Below, one piece after another: positions 10,728 through 19,000 of a stretch of 64,000 nt of DNA. Under the pieces are notes generated by a model. The model was not told the DNA's origin and did no database searches. It saw only the letters and a program-made list of their open reading frames with translations. Origin of the DNA: CAISIP01 sp038326025 (lineage in GTDB: Bacteria; Pseudomonadota; Gammaproteobacteria; Burkholderiales; Burkholderiaceae_C); NCBI GenBank assembly GCA_038326025.1, contig JBBQJP010000017.1, positions 1 through 64,000 of the forward strand, written 5' to 3'. Within the stretch, counting starts at the first letter, position 1. Each line of letters begins with the position of its first letter. The translations under genes and the position numbers were made by a program.

Positions 10728-11015
10728 TCAGATCTGCGACTTGAAGTAGTTGAACGAATGCTTGAATGCGTCGCGCAGCTTATCCATTTCGCCAACCATG
10801 TGGTCCCACGAATCGGTGCTGGCCTCGCGCATTTCGGCCAGTTTGGCCGTTGCCAGCGCGGACTGCTGGCGTGCCGCCTTCACCTTTTCCTGGTAGGCCT
10901 CGCGCGCATCCTCCCTGGCCTCGTGGGCCTTGAATTGCAGGCCGTCGATCCTGGCGTTCAGCGCATCGAGTTCGTGTTTCATCTTGGCTGTGTATTCGTC
11001 TCGCCTGGTGGTCAT
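10728..11015 (-). CDS. Coiled-coil stress protein, sll1863-type
   Basis: 95 aa, almost entirely charged amphipathic helix from MTTRRDEYTAKMKHELDALN to the end DAFKHSFNYFKSQI, with heptad-like spacing of Leu and Ala. Length, helix pattern and the Trp-containing C-terminal segment (STDSWDHMVGEMDKLRDAFK) fit the small sll1863-type stress-response family, by resemblance only. No membrane segment or catalytic site. The ATG at 11015 lacks a strong Shine-Dalgarno but marks the start of the helix. The upstream palindrome (11115-11130) places it in the putative regulon, with the copper ATPase downstream. Confidence 0.75.
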   Translation of the reverse strand: MTTRRDEYTAKMKHELDALNARIDGLQFKAHEAREDAREAYQEKVKAARQQSALATAKLAEMREASTDSWDHMVGEMDKLRDAFKHSFNYFKSQI

Positions 11016-11323
11016 GGTGTATTTCGATAGTGTGGTTGCTTGATGGGGGGCGACGGCGACAGTCCCGCCGATCGTGCACATGGCAGCAGTTTGCGCATCT
11101 GCGGCAGCCCGGTCTGTGCGTTGCCGCACCAATGCCGGTTCACATCGACCGGGCAGTGAACCAACCGCGCGGAATAGGAGGCCGACTATAAGGTGTCAAT
11201 CGAGAAGTGCGACGTGCTTGCGGGCGATGCCAAGTCGTCCTGCGTGGCGAGCACCAAGAGCAGCTTCGGCAGGACCTGATCGCACCAGCGGCGTTTCCGG
11301 CGCAGGCAGCCCGCTGCCAGTTC
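11016..11323. other. Intergenic region with operator-like palindrome
   Basis: 308 bases between the GGDEF/EAL gene's 3' end and the coiled-coil gene, all genes on the minus strand. It carries the palindrome at 11115-11130. No terminator with a T-tract and no additional gene were seen. Confidence 0.5.
11115..11130. promoter_or_regulatory. Operator-like palindrome TGTGCGTTGCCGCACC, copy 3
   Basis: Keeps GTGCG/CGCAC arms of the recurring 16-mer, with three differences from copies 1 and 5. The flank GGTC before it is shared with copy 1. It is centred about 107 bases before the start of the coiled-coil gene (minus strand). Confidence 0.55.
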
Positions 11324-12754
11324 TTACCCAGCTGGGATTCCAGCCGGCGCCTTCAGCCGCGCTTCGAATGAAGCCGCATCGACTGGCCTGCCAAAGTAGA
11401 AGCCCTGGCCTTCGATGCAGCCACTCGATTGCAGGTAGGCGCGTTGGCTGAGCGTCTCGATGCCCTCAGCCACCACGCGCAATTGCAGGCTGCGGCCCAT
11501 GGCGATGATGGCATCGACCAGCACCGGCGCGCCGCTTGCGCTGCCGATGTCGCGCACGAAGGACTGGTCGATCTTGAGCGTGTCGATCGGGAAACGCCGC
11601 AGGTAACTCAGGCTCGAATAGCCGGTGCCGAAATCGTCCAGCGCGATCTGAACGCCCAGATCCTTGAGCCCGTGCAGAACCGCCACGGTGGGTGCGTCGT
11701 CCTGCATCAGGCCACTTTCTGTCACCTCAACCTCCAGATAGGCCGGATCCAGCCCACTGTCGTGCAGGATGCTGCGCACACCGGGCAGGAAGTCCTTGCC
11801 ATGAAACTCGACCGCTGAGACGTTGACCGCAATCTGGCCCACCGGCAGTCCAGCGCGCAGCCAAAGGGTAATCTGCCGGCAGGCCTGCTCCATCACCCAG
11901 CGTCCGAGCGGCTGAATCAGGCTGCAGTCCTCGGCGACATGGATGAATGCGGTCGGGTACATCAGTGGTTGCCCCTTCCGATGCAGGCGTACCAGCGCTT
12001 CCGCGCCCGTGATGGCACCACTGTCGATGTTGACCTTGGGCTGGTAGTGAAGCACCAGGCCGTCGTCGTCGATGGCGCCGCGTAGCGCCGTCGCGACAGA
12101 CTGACGCGCCATCGCGCGCACGTTCATCTCGGGCGTGAACATGGCGAACTGGTTGCGCCCCTGGCGCTTGGCGTGGTACATCGCGGTGTCGGCATTGCGC
12201 GTCATCATTTCCACGCCCGGGGCGTCGTCAGGGTAGATGCTGATGCCCATGCTCAGGGTGAGGTGCAGGCGATGGTCGCCCACCACATACGGCTCGGTCA
12301 GCGCTGCCATCAGTTTTTCGGCCGACTGTGCCGCGTCGCGCGTGGCTTCGACCTCGGCCAGCAAAACGACAAACTCGTCTCCACCCTGGCGGCATACCGT
12401 ATCGGATTGGCGCACGTTGTCGCGCAGCCGCGTGGCGACCGCCTGCAGCAGGGCGTCACCCACGTCGTGACCGAGCGAATCGTTGATGTGCTTGAAATGG
12501 TCCAGGTCCAGGTACATCAGGGCAACGCGTTTGCCGCTGCGTTGTATGTGCAACATGGCCTGGGTCAACCGGTCGATGAGCAGCGCCCGGTTGGGCAGGC
12601 CGGTCAGGAAATCATGCGTGGCCATGTGCGCCATCTGTGCCCCGGCGGCCTCAATCGATTCCGCCATGGTCTGCGCCCGCACCATGGCCACCACCAGCGC
12701 TTCGTTGGCATCGCGCAAAGCCAGCAGCAGGGACGCCGTTCCGTCGTCGGTCAT
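11324..12754 (-). CDS. GGDEF/EAL c-di-GMP enzyme
   Basis: 476 aa, soluble. A short N-terminal helix (1-45) leads into a GGDEF domain with GGDEF at 124-128 and an RxxD inhibitory site (RQSD, 115-118) five residues before it. An EAL domain follows with EAL at 252-254 and the catalytic residues in NVS, EVTES, DDFGTGYSS, KIDQSF and VAEGIET. Both halves look active on paper, so it could make and degrade cyclic di-GMP. There is no sensory domain of its own. Its ATG overlaps the stop of the KaiC-like gene by 4 bases (ATGA), so the two are translationally coupled and probably act together. Confidence 0.93.
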   Translation of the reverse strand: MTDDGTASLLLALRDANEALVVAMVRAQTMAESIEAAGAQMAHMATHDFLTGLPNRALLIDRLTQAMLHIQRSGKRVALMYLDLDHFKHINDSLGHDVGDALLQAVATRLRDNVRQSDTVCRQGGDEFVVLLAEVEATRDAAQSAEKLMAALTEPYVVGDHRLHLTLSMGISIYPDDAPGVEMMTRNADTAMYHAKRQGRNQFAMFTPEMNVRAMARQSVATALRGAIDDDGLVLHYQPKVNIDSGAITGAEALVRLHRKGQPLMYPTAFIHVAEDCSLIQPLGRWVMEQACRQITLWLRAGLPVGQIAVNVSAVEFHGKDFLPGVRSILHDSGLDPAYLEVEVTESGLMQDDAPTVAVLHGLKDLGVQIALDDFGTGYSSLSYLRRFPIDTLKIDQSFVRDIGSASGAPVLVDAIIAMGRSLQLRVVAEGIETLSQRAYLQSSGCIEGQGFYFGRPVDAASFEARLKAPAGIPAG

Positions 12755-14256
12755 GGCCGTGGCTCCACCACAAGGGCGTCGGCGCCATGAGGCCCATCCG
12801 GTGTCTGCTGGGGACGTCCGCCGAGCAGTCCCTGGTACCCCCGCACCGTATCGCCGATGGCGATGTGGCCCCCGGCGATGGTGAACTGGCGAATCTCGCT
12901 GCTGTGCGCGCTGTCGCGCACCTTGACCACGGCCATGACACGCTGCAGACCGCTGTCGATCTCGATGTAGCGCTGAACGATGATGGCATCGGTCAGAAAG
13001 GCCGAGCCGTAGGGGCTGAAGCGCAGGTCGGTGTAGCGGTCTTCGAGTTCGGAGGTCATCAGTACGGTGACGCCCAGGCTGGAGATGGCCGCGATCATAC
13101 GAAACAGCGATTCGCGGAAGTCCTCGCGAAAGGTCGGCGCCACCGCGAGTTCAAAACCCGATAACGAGTCGATCACCACGCGCCTGGCCTTCATGCGGTG
13201 GATCATCCCGATCAGGTGGTGCACGATTTCGTCGATCGACAGGTCCAGCGAGCGGGTGTTGATAAGGCCGATTGTGCCGGCGCGCACCATGACGTCGATC
13301 GTGGGGTTCCAGGACTGGCTGGGTGTTTGCTCGAAAGCCACCATGACGCCCGCCTCGCCGAGCCGCACACCTTCGGCCAGGAAGGCGGTGGCCAAAAGTG
13401 TCTTGCCCGAGCCCGACGGTCCGGCCACCAGCAACGAGAAGCCCGACGGCAGTCCACCACCGAGCATGTCGTCAAGCAGGGGTACCCCCATGGCCATGCG
13501 CTGCCCATGGCGTGGCGCGGTGCTCCTGGCCGTCGTGGCGCCGGAATCGTCGGGCACGATTGCCGATGGGAAGATTTCGATGCCCGCGTCGGTGATGCGA
13601 AAGGTATGCACGCCGGGGCTGGTGGCCTGCCCCCGCATCTTGAGGACCTGGACCTGTCGCACCATTGAATTGCGATGCACGTTCTGGTGCAGTGCCAGCA
13701 GGCCGTCGGCGACGCTGAACACCGGATGGTCGTCGGCCTGCGAATGGTATTCACCGATCAGGAAGGTGGTGGCCTGCCAGGCGCTGAGTTGCACACCGAG
13801 TTGTTGCACGAAGTGTTGCAGGTCACTCGATTGGGCGCCAGAGCTGGCAGCGCCGCGCATGACCGCGCGGAACGAGTCCACGAAGACCAGCGCCGGCGAT
13901 GCCTGCGCCACTTCCTGCGTGATACGCGCCAGCACCTGATCGAAGTCACCGTTGGCCAGTTCGTCGCTGAGGTCGACGAAGCGCACCGCGCCGCCAATGC
14001 GGGTGTTGTCGAAAAAGCTGAACTGCTGCTGGTAGCGCAGCATTTTCAGGGGCGGCTCCCCGAGCACGGTGAGGAACAGCGCCGGGCGCTCGGGGGTGGC
14101 GAGCGCGAACATGATCTGGTGCGCCAGCGTGGTCTTGCCCGAGCCCGGAGGCCCCGAGATCAGGTTGAAGGAGAACTCAGGCAGCCCGCCGCCCAGAATC
14201 GCGTCGAGCCCGGGAACACCTGTGGCAAGCCGGCGGATGGTGACAGTCTGGTTCAT
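12751..14256 (-). CDS. KaiC-like double-domain ATPase
   Basis: 501 aa with two RecA-type domains as in KaiC. Walker A motifs are GPPGSGKTT (35-43) and GPSGSGKTL (279-287); Walker B segments are LVFVDSF and RVVIDSL. By eye, the KaiC glutamate pair in CI (EE) reads GE and in CII reads EQ, so one catalytic-type Glu remains in each. The S431/T432 phosphosite region aligns with SAFLTD, giving Ala and Phe at the two sites, so clock-type autophosphorylation is doubtful. No kaiA or kaiB is in the window. It lies between a conserved gene (26 bases upstream) and a coupled GGDEF/EAL gene, suggesting an ATP-dependent switch that feeds c-di-GMP signalling (inference). Confidence 0.9.
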   Translation of the reverse strand: MNQTVTIRRLATGVPGLDAILGGGLPEFSFNLISGPPGSGKTTLAHQIMFALATPERPALFLTVLGEPPLKMLRYQQQFSFFDNTRIGGAVRFVDLSDELANGDFDQVLARITQEVAQASPALVFVDSFRAVMRGAASSGAQSSDLQHFVQQLGVQLSAWQATTFLIGEYHSQADDHPVFSVADGLLALHQNVHRNSMVRQVQVLKMRGQATSPGVHTFRITDAGIEIFPSAIVPDDSGATTARSTAPRHGQRMAMGVPLLDDMLGGGLPSGFSLLVAGPSGSGKTLLATAFLAEGVRLGEAGVMVAFEQTPSQSWNPTIDVMVRAGTIGLINTRSLDLSIDEIVHHLIGMIHRMKARRVVIDSLSGFELAVAPTFREDFRESLFRMIAAISSLGVTVLMTSELEDRYTDLRFSPYGSAFLTDAIIVQRYIEIDSGLQRVMAVVKVRDSAHSSEIRQFTIAGGHIAIGDTVRGYQGLLGGRPQQTPDGPHGADALVVEPRP

Positions 14257-14282
14257 GCTTGCCTATGTGCTTGTACTTCCAC

Positions 14283-14717
14283 TTATGCGGGTACTTGTGA
14301 TCGTGCATGCGTGTTGCATGGGGTCCAGTCGGCACCCAGCAGGCGCCCGGCCAATGGCTCGCCGACCATGCCCACCAACAAGCCGGTGAAGGTCAGCAGC
14401 AGGGCCTCGCCAGCATCGCCGGCTTCGACTGCGTTGCGTCCTGCCAGGCAGGTCTGCAGCACATCCCGTGGTGTGGCGTGGTTGCCGTCGGCGCCGCTTG
14501 GCAGCCACGGAAAGCGTCGGGCGGTGAGATGAAGCGCGCGACTGAACAGGACGTCCACACCGCGTGTGCCAATCACCGGCTCGAGCTGCCCGGCCGTCTG
14601 CTGCCACAGGCTGAAGAAGCCGGCAGCGAGCGCGGGAGCCTCCGCGCCTGCCGCGACGCTGCGAGACAGCGTCTGGCGGATCGCCATCCGGCGCGCGTCT
14701 TCACCGTTGTCTTTCAT
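14283..14717 (-). CDS. Conserved protein, first gene of the kaiC-like operon
   Basis: 144 aa. Probably helical and soluble, with segments FFSLWQQTAGQLEPVIGTRG, VDVLFSRALHLTARRFPWLP and LLLTFTGLLVGMVGEPLAGR. I recall similar proteins beside KaiC-like or cyclase genes but know no assigned function. GGGAG lies 8 bases before the ATG at 14717. It is 26 bases upstream of the KaiC-like gene on the same strand and so likely the leading gene of a three-gene operon. A copy of the regulon palindrome sits about 106 bases upstream. A partner or sensor for the ATPase is a reasonable guess only. Confidence 0.75.
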   Translation of the reverse strand: MKDNGEDARRMAIRQTLSRSVAAGAEAPALAAGFFSLWQQTAGQLEPVIGTRGVDVLFSRALHLTARRFPWLPSGADGNHATPRDVLQTCLAGRNAVEAGDAGEALLLTFTGLLVGMVGEPLAGRLLGADWTPCNTHARSQVPA

Positions 14718-14815
14718 TATTTCGCTCCCGTGCGCTGCGTAGCCCTCGGCGGTCGCAGCAGGGGTCAGGATGACCCATGGAGTGACCAGTGTCTGCGCCA
14801 CGCGCCGGGAACGTC

Positions 14816-14831
14816 TGTTCGCTGGCGCACA
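14816..14831. promoter_or_regulatory. Operator-like palindrome TGTTCGCTGGCGCACA, copy 4
   Basis: One base different from copies 1 and 5 (T for G in the left arm). It lies between the second Crp/Fnr gene and the kaiC-like operon, centred about 106 bases before the operon's first start codon. Confidence 0.65.
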
Positions 14832-14891
14832 TAAGACACGACACGGGGTCCGTTGCAGCCCCAGGGCCCGCTGTGTGTCGGATCGATGCAC

Positions 14892-15695
14892 CTATCTACG
14901 CGCCGCCGATGCACCCGAATGGGACCTGCTTGCCACAAACGCGACCATTGCGTCGACGTCAGGCGTCGCAAAATGGCGCCGTCGCTTGTCGTCGAACACG
15001 ATCAGACCGAGCTCGACCAGGCGGCTGAACGAGCGGCTCACCGTCTCCAGTCTCATTCCCAGATGGTTGCCGATCTCCGCGCGGGTCAGGTACAGAGCCA
15101 TGTTGTCGCTACGCAGTTCGCGCAGAGCCAGTGCCTGGATCCAGGAACACAGGAAGTCTGCCAGCCGCGCGTCAGCAGGCAGTGTGGCCATCGCGACGCG
15201 CCATTTGTGCTGGCGCGCGAGCTGGCTGCCCATGTTGGCGTGCAACAAATGCGCCAGTTCGGGTACGCCCTCGGCCGCCCTGAGCAACACGGCGTAGTCA
15301 ACAGTCCAGATCTCGCAGCTGTCCATCGCGTAGCCGTCGCTGGTGCAGTAGCCGCTGGCAATGCCGTCGAAACCGACCCAGTCGCCCGCGAGGTGCAGGC
15401 CGACGACTTGCTGCAGGCCACATGCGGCCACGACCTTTGTCTTGACAGAGCCCAGGTGCACCAGGTGCAGGCAGCCGAAAACGTCACCGGCCGTCTGCAC
15501 CGAATCGCCGACGCGCAGACTACGTATCTTGAACGGCATGTGGCGCTCGATCAGGCACAGAGACTCGCGCCAGCGCGGCGTCGGCGAATCGACCGGAAGC
15601 AGCGGCGTGACCACCGGCGCGCGAAAGGCCGGATCAGGAGCGGCACGCACAGACCCCGCGGGAAGATGGTGCACGCGGTTTGACAATTTCAGCAT
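14892..15695 (-). CDS. Crp/Fnr-family transcriptional regulator (second copy)
   Basis: 267 aa. It has an N-terminal extension of about 45 residues, a cyclic-nucleotide-type barrel, and a winged helix whose recognition segment LGMRLETVSRSFSRL is FNR-like (E-T-V-S-R). It lacks the four-cysteine N-terminal cluster of FNR: cysteines are present (SLCLIER, FGCLHL, AACGLQ, GYCTSD) but not in that spacing. Oxygen sensing through a 4Fe-4S cluster is therefore not supported. An FNR-type helix would predict TTGAT half-sites, which do not occur next to these genes; instead the palindrome at 15728-15743 sits 32 bases before the ATG, so autoregulation is possible. Confidence 0.9.
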   Translation of the reverse strand: MLKLSNRVHHLPAGSVRAAPDPAFRAPVVTPLLPVDSPTPRWRESLCLIERHMPFKIRSLRVGDSVQTAGDVFGCLHLVHLGSVKTKVVAACGLQQVVGLHLAGDWVGFDGIASGYCTSDGYAMDSCEIWTVDYAVLLRAAEGVPELAHLLHANMGSQLARQHKWRVAMATLPADARLADFLCSWIQALALRELRSDNMALYLTRAEIGNHLGMRLETVSRSFSRLVELGLIVFDDKRRRHFATPDVDAMVAFVASRSHSGASAARR

Positions 15696-16052
15696 TCCCG
15701 CTTGTAGTGGTTCCGCGCATTAACTTCTGTGCGCTGGCGCACACATCTGCGCCGCGCAAGCGACAAGAGCGGGATCTGCGCGCGCAAAGGGCGTGGCACG
15801 ACGTGCCTCCTGTGTGCGCACCATGCGTGTGGCGCTTGGGGCATCGCGCACGACATGGACATCGTCGGTGAACCCCGGGTACGTGCCGCAAGCAGGCCGA
15901 CAGCGCACGAAAAATAGGCCGCCGCCTACAGGTCCCCATTCTCAATCGGAGTATCCTGACGATCTCGCCTCTGGCAACGGATCTTCGCGTGCCGGATGGT
16001 GCGGAAAAGCGACGCCAAGAGCTTGTCTTTTCACTGGAGGTCGACCCACCCG
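15696..16052. other. Divergent promoter region between crp-type gene and glucan synthase
   Basis: 357 bases. It contains the perfect 16-base palindrome (15728-15743), a 13-base palindrome GGCACGACGTGCC (15795-15807), and a degenerate 11-of-16 match at 15895-15910. On the minus strand TACAAG (complement of 15701-15706) lies 32 bases from the centre of the first palindrome, the distance of a -10 box from a -41.5 activator site, but it would leave almost no leader. Confidence 0.5.
15728..15743. promoter_or_regulatory. Operator-like palindrome TGTGCGCTGGCGCACA, copy 5
   Basis: Identical over all 16 bases to the copy at 329-344. It lies between two divergent genes: 32 bases before the second Crp/Fnr gene (minus) and about 310 bases before the cyclic glucan synthase (plus), so it could control either or both. 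Confidence 0.7.
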
Positions 16053-19000
16053 ATGATGCTCAGCACCCGTTCTTTCACCACCTTGGCCCGATACGCGCGA
16101 CTCTGGTGGGCACGACTGCGGACCCGAACATCCAGGGTCAGCGCGACGAGCGAAGATGAACCGCTGCGCGCTGAGCTTTTCAGCGCCGACCAGATGGCCC
16201 TGTATGGCAAGCGATTGGCCGCGGCGCATGTGGTGGCCGATGTACCGCTGCCCGACCATTTGCTCGCCAGACTGGCTTCCAACGAGCGGGTGCTCATTGA
16301 TCTGGGCAAACGGCTAGCTGCAACTTCCAATGCCGAGCGTCGCTTCACGCCGGCAGCTGAATGGCTGCTCGACAACTTCTACCTCATCGAGGAAGAGATT
16401 CGCATCGCGCGTCGACACTTGCCCAAGGGCTACAGCCACGAGTTGCCGCGGCTCACGCTCGACCCCGTCAATGGCATGGCCGCGGGTCAGCCACGCGTTT
16501 ATGCCCTCGCATTGCAAGCCGTCGCTCATGGCGACGGCCAGATCGGACGCGGCTCGCTGAGCCGCTTCGTTGCGGCCTACCAATCGATTCAGCCGCTGCT
16601 CCTGGGCGAGTTATGGGCTTGCCCGATCATGCTGCGGCTGGCACTGATCGAGAACCTGCGCCGGGTCGCCGCCCGCGTGGGTATTGCCCACGTAGAGCGG
16701 CAAACGGCGGGTATCTGGGCCGAGCGCATGCTCGATGTCGCGGCAAAAGCGCCCAGCGAACTGATCCTGGTCATAGCCGACATGGCGCGCTCAAGGTTAC
16801 CGCTGACCAGCGCCTTCGTGGCCGAGTTTGCCCGGCATCTGCAGGGGCGGGGTGCGGGGCTCGCGCTGCCGTTGACCTGGATGGAACAGCGCCTCGCCGA
16901 ATCCCATCGCACGATCGAACAACTGGTGCATATGGAGGGGCAGCAGCAGGCGGCCAGCCAGGTATCGGTCAGCAACAGCATTGGCAGTCTGCGCCTGCTC
17001 GACGCGATCGACTGGCGCGACTTCGTCGAGATGCACAGCAGCGTCGAGCATGTCCTGCGGGACGATCCCAGCGGCATCTATGCGCAAATGGATTTCAGCA
17101 CCCGTGACAGCTACCGCCACGCGGTCGAGGCGATCGCAAGACAGGCACCGTGCTCCGAGACCGAGGTGGCCCGTCAAGCGGTCGCGTTGTGCAACGCGCC
17201 AGTTGCGCCCGGCCAGAACGAAGCTGCTGGCGGCGAACAGGAACGTCGGCAAGGCACCCGCCGGACCCACGTGGGATTTTTCCTGATCGGGGCCGGGCGC
17301 ATCGCGCTGGAGCAGGCTGTAAGCATGCGCCAGTCTTTGCGGCTGAAGCTGGCACGCAGCGCGCGTGCCAAGGCCTTGCCGCTGTACGCGGGTGCCATCG
17401 TGCTCGGCAGCTTGGCACTGAGCGCCGGTGCACTGCTCGAGATGCACGCGCAATTGCAGTGGCCATGGTGGGGTGAGGCCGCGATGGCCGCCGTAGTGCT
17501 GGTCGCCGGCAGCCAGCTTGTGGTCTCGTTCGTCAACTGGTTCGCAACCTTGATCGCCACGCCGCAGCCTTTGCCGCGTATGGACTACACCATCGGCATT
17601 CCGATCGAGTCACGCACGCTGGTGGTTGTGCCGACGATGCTCGGCAGCAGCGCAGGCGTCGAAGAACTGGTCGACGCGCTGGAAGTACGGTTCCTCGCCA
17701 ATCGTGATGCGCGGCTGCACTTCGGCCTGCTCACCGACCTGTATGACGCAGACCAGGAGCATCTGCCTGGCGATGCGGCCCTGGTCGAACTCGCAGCCAC
17801 GCGTATTGCCGCACTCAATGCAAAGTACGACGTGTCGTCCGACACACATCGAAATGACGGCTTCTTTCTGTTTCATCGTCCGCGCCGCTGGAACGCACGC
17901 GAGCAGATCTGGATGGGTCAGGAGCGCAAACGCGGCAAGCTCGCCGACCTCAATGCACTGTTGCGCGGGCGAGCGAGCGCAGGCACAGGCGAACGCTTTG
18001 CACGTATCGTCGGCGATACGCGCGTGTTGTCCGCCGTGCGTTATGTGATCACGCTGGACACCGACACGCAGTTGCCGCGCGACGCGGCAGCGCAGTTCGT
18101 TGCGGCCATGGCGCACCCTCTGAATCGGCCGCATTTTGGGCGCGGCGCGCAGCGCGACATCGTGGTCGAGGGCTACGGCATCCTGCAGCCGCGCGTTGCC
18201 CTGAGTCTGACCAGCACCAACCGCAGCGGCTACGCAAAACTGCATGGTGGCGAGACCGGCATCGATCCCTATACACGAGCCGTCTCCGATGTCTACCAGG
18301 ACCTGTTCGGCGAAGGTTCGTTTGTCGGCAAGGGCATCTACGACGTCGACGTCTTCGAACGCACCTTGGGCCACAGCATGCCCGAAAACCGCATCCTGAG
18401 CCACGACTTGCTCGAAGGCTGCTATGCACGCGCCGGCTTGCTCAGCGAGGTGCAACTGCTCGAGGACGCGCCGATGCGCTACAGCGCCGACGTGGCGCGC
18501 CGCTACCGCTGGATCCGTGGCGATTGGCAGTTGCTGGGCTGGTTGCGTCGGCGACTGCACGCGCTGCCGGAAACACCGATCAATCCGCTGTCCCTGCTGT
18601 CGCGCGCCAAGATTTTCGACAACCTGCGGCGCAGCCTCGTACCCGCTGCGCTGTTGCTGATGTTGCTGGTCGCGTGGGGCTTGATGCCGCAACCCGGGCA
18701 GTGGACCCTGCGCGTGCTCGCTGTGATTGCGCTGGTGCCACTGAGCACCCATCTGGCGGCCTGGTTGCGCCTGCCTTTCCAGCACTGGCGCTCCGAAGAG
18801 ACGGTGAACGCTGCGGCGCCGGTCAGCAGTCAGCTGCGGGACCTGCTGCTGCAGACCTCGCAGACGCTGGCGTGTTTGCCCTACGAGGCGGCTTACAGCC
18901 TGGGGGCCATCATGCGCACCTTGTGGCGCGTTCTGTTGTCCAAGCGCCGGCTGCTCGAATGGCGCCCTTCCGCCGATGTACGGGTTGAAACGGCGCCCGG

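Noticed and set aside
12751..14256. Circadian clock KaiC
   Set aside because: No kaiA or kaiB in the window and the phosphosite residues align with Ala and Phe. The fold is KaiC-like but a clock function is not supported.
15795..15807. 13-base palindrome GGCACGACGTGCC read as a sigma-54 promoter (TGGCAC...)
   Set aside because: The GG and GC steps are 10 bases apart instead of 12, so it does not fit sigma-54 spacing.
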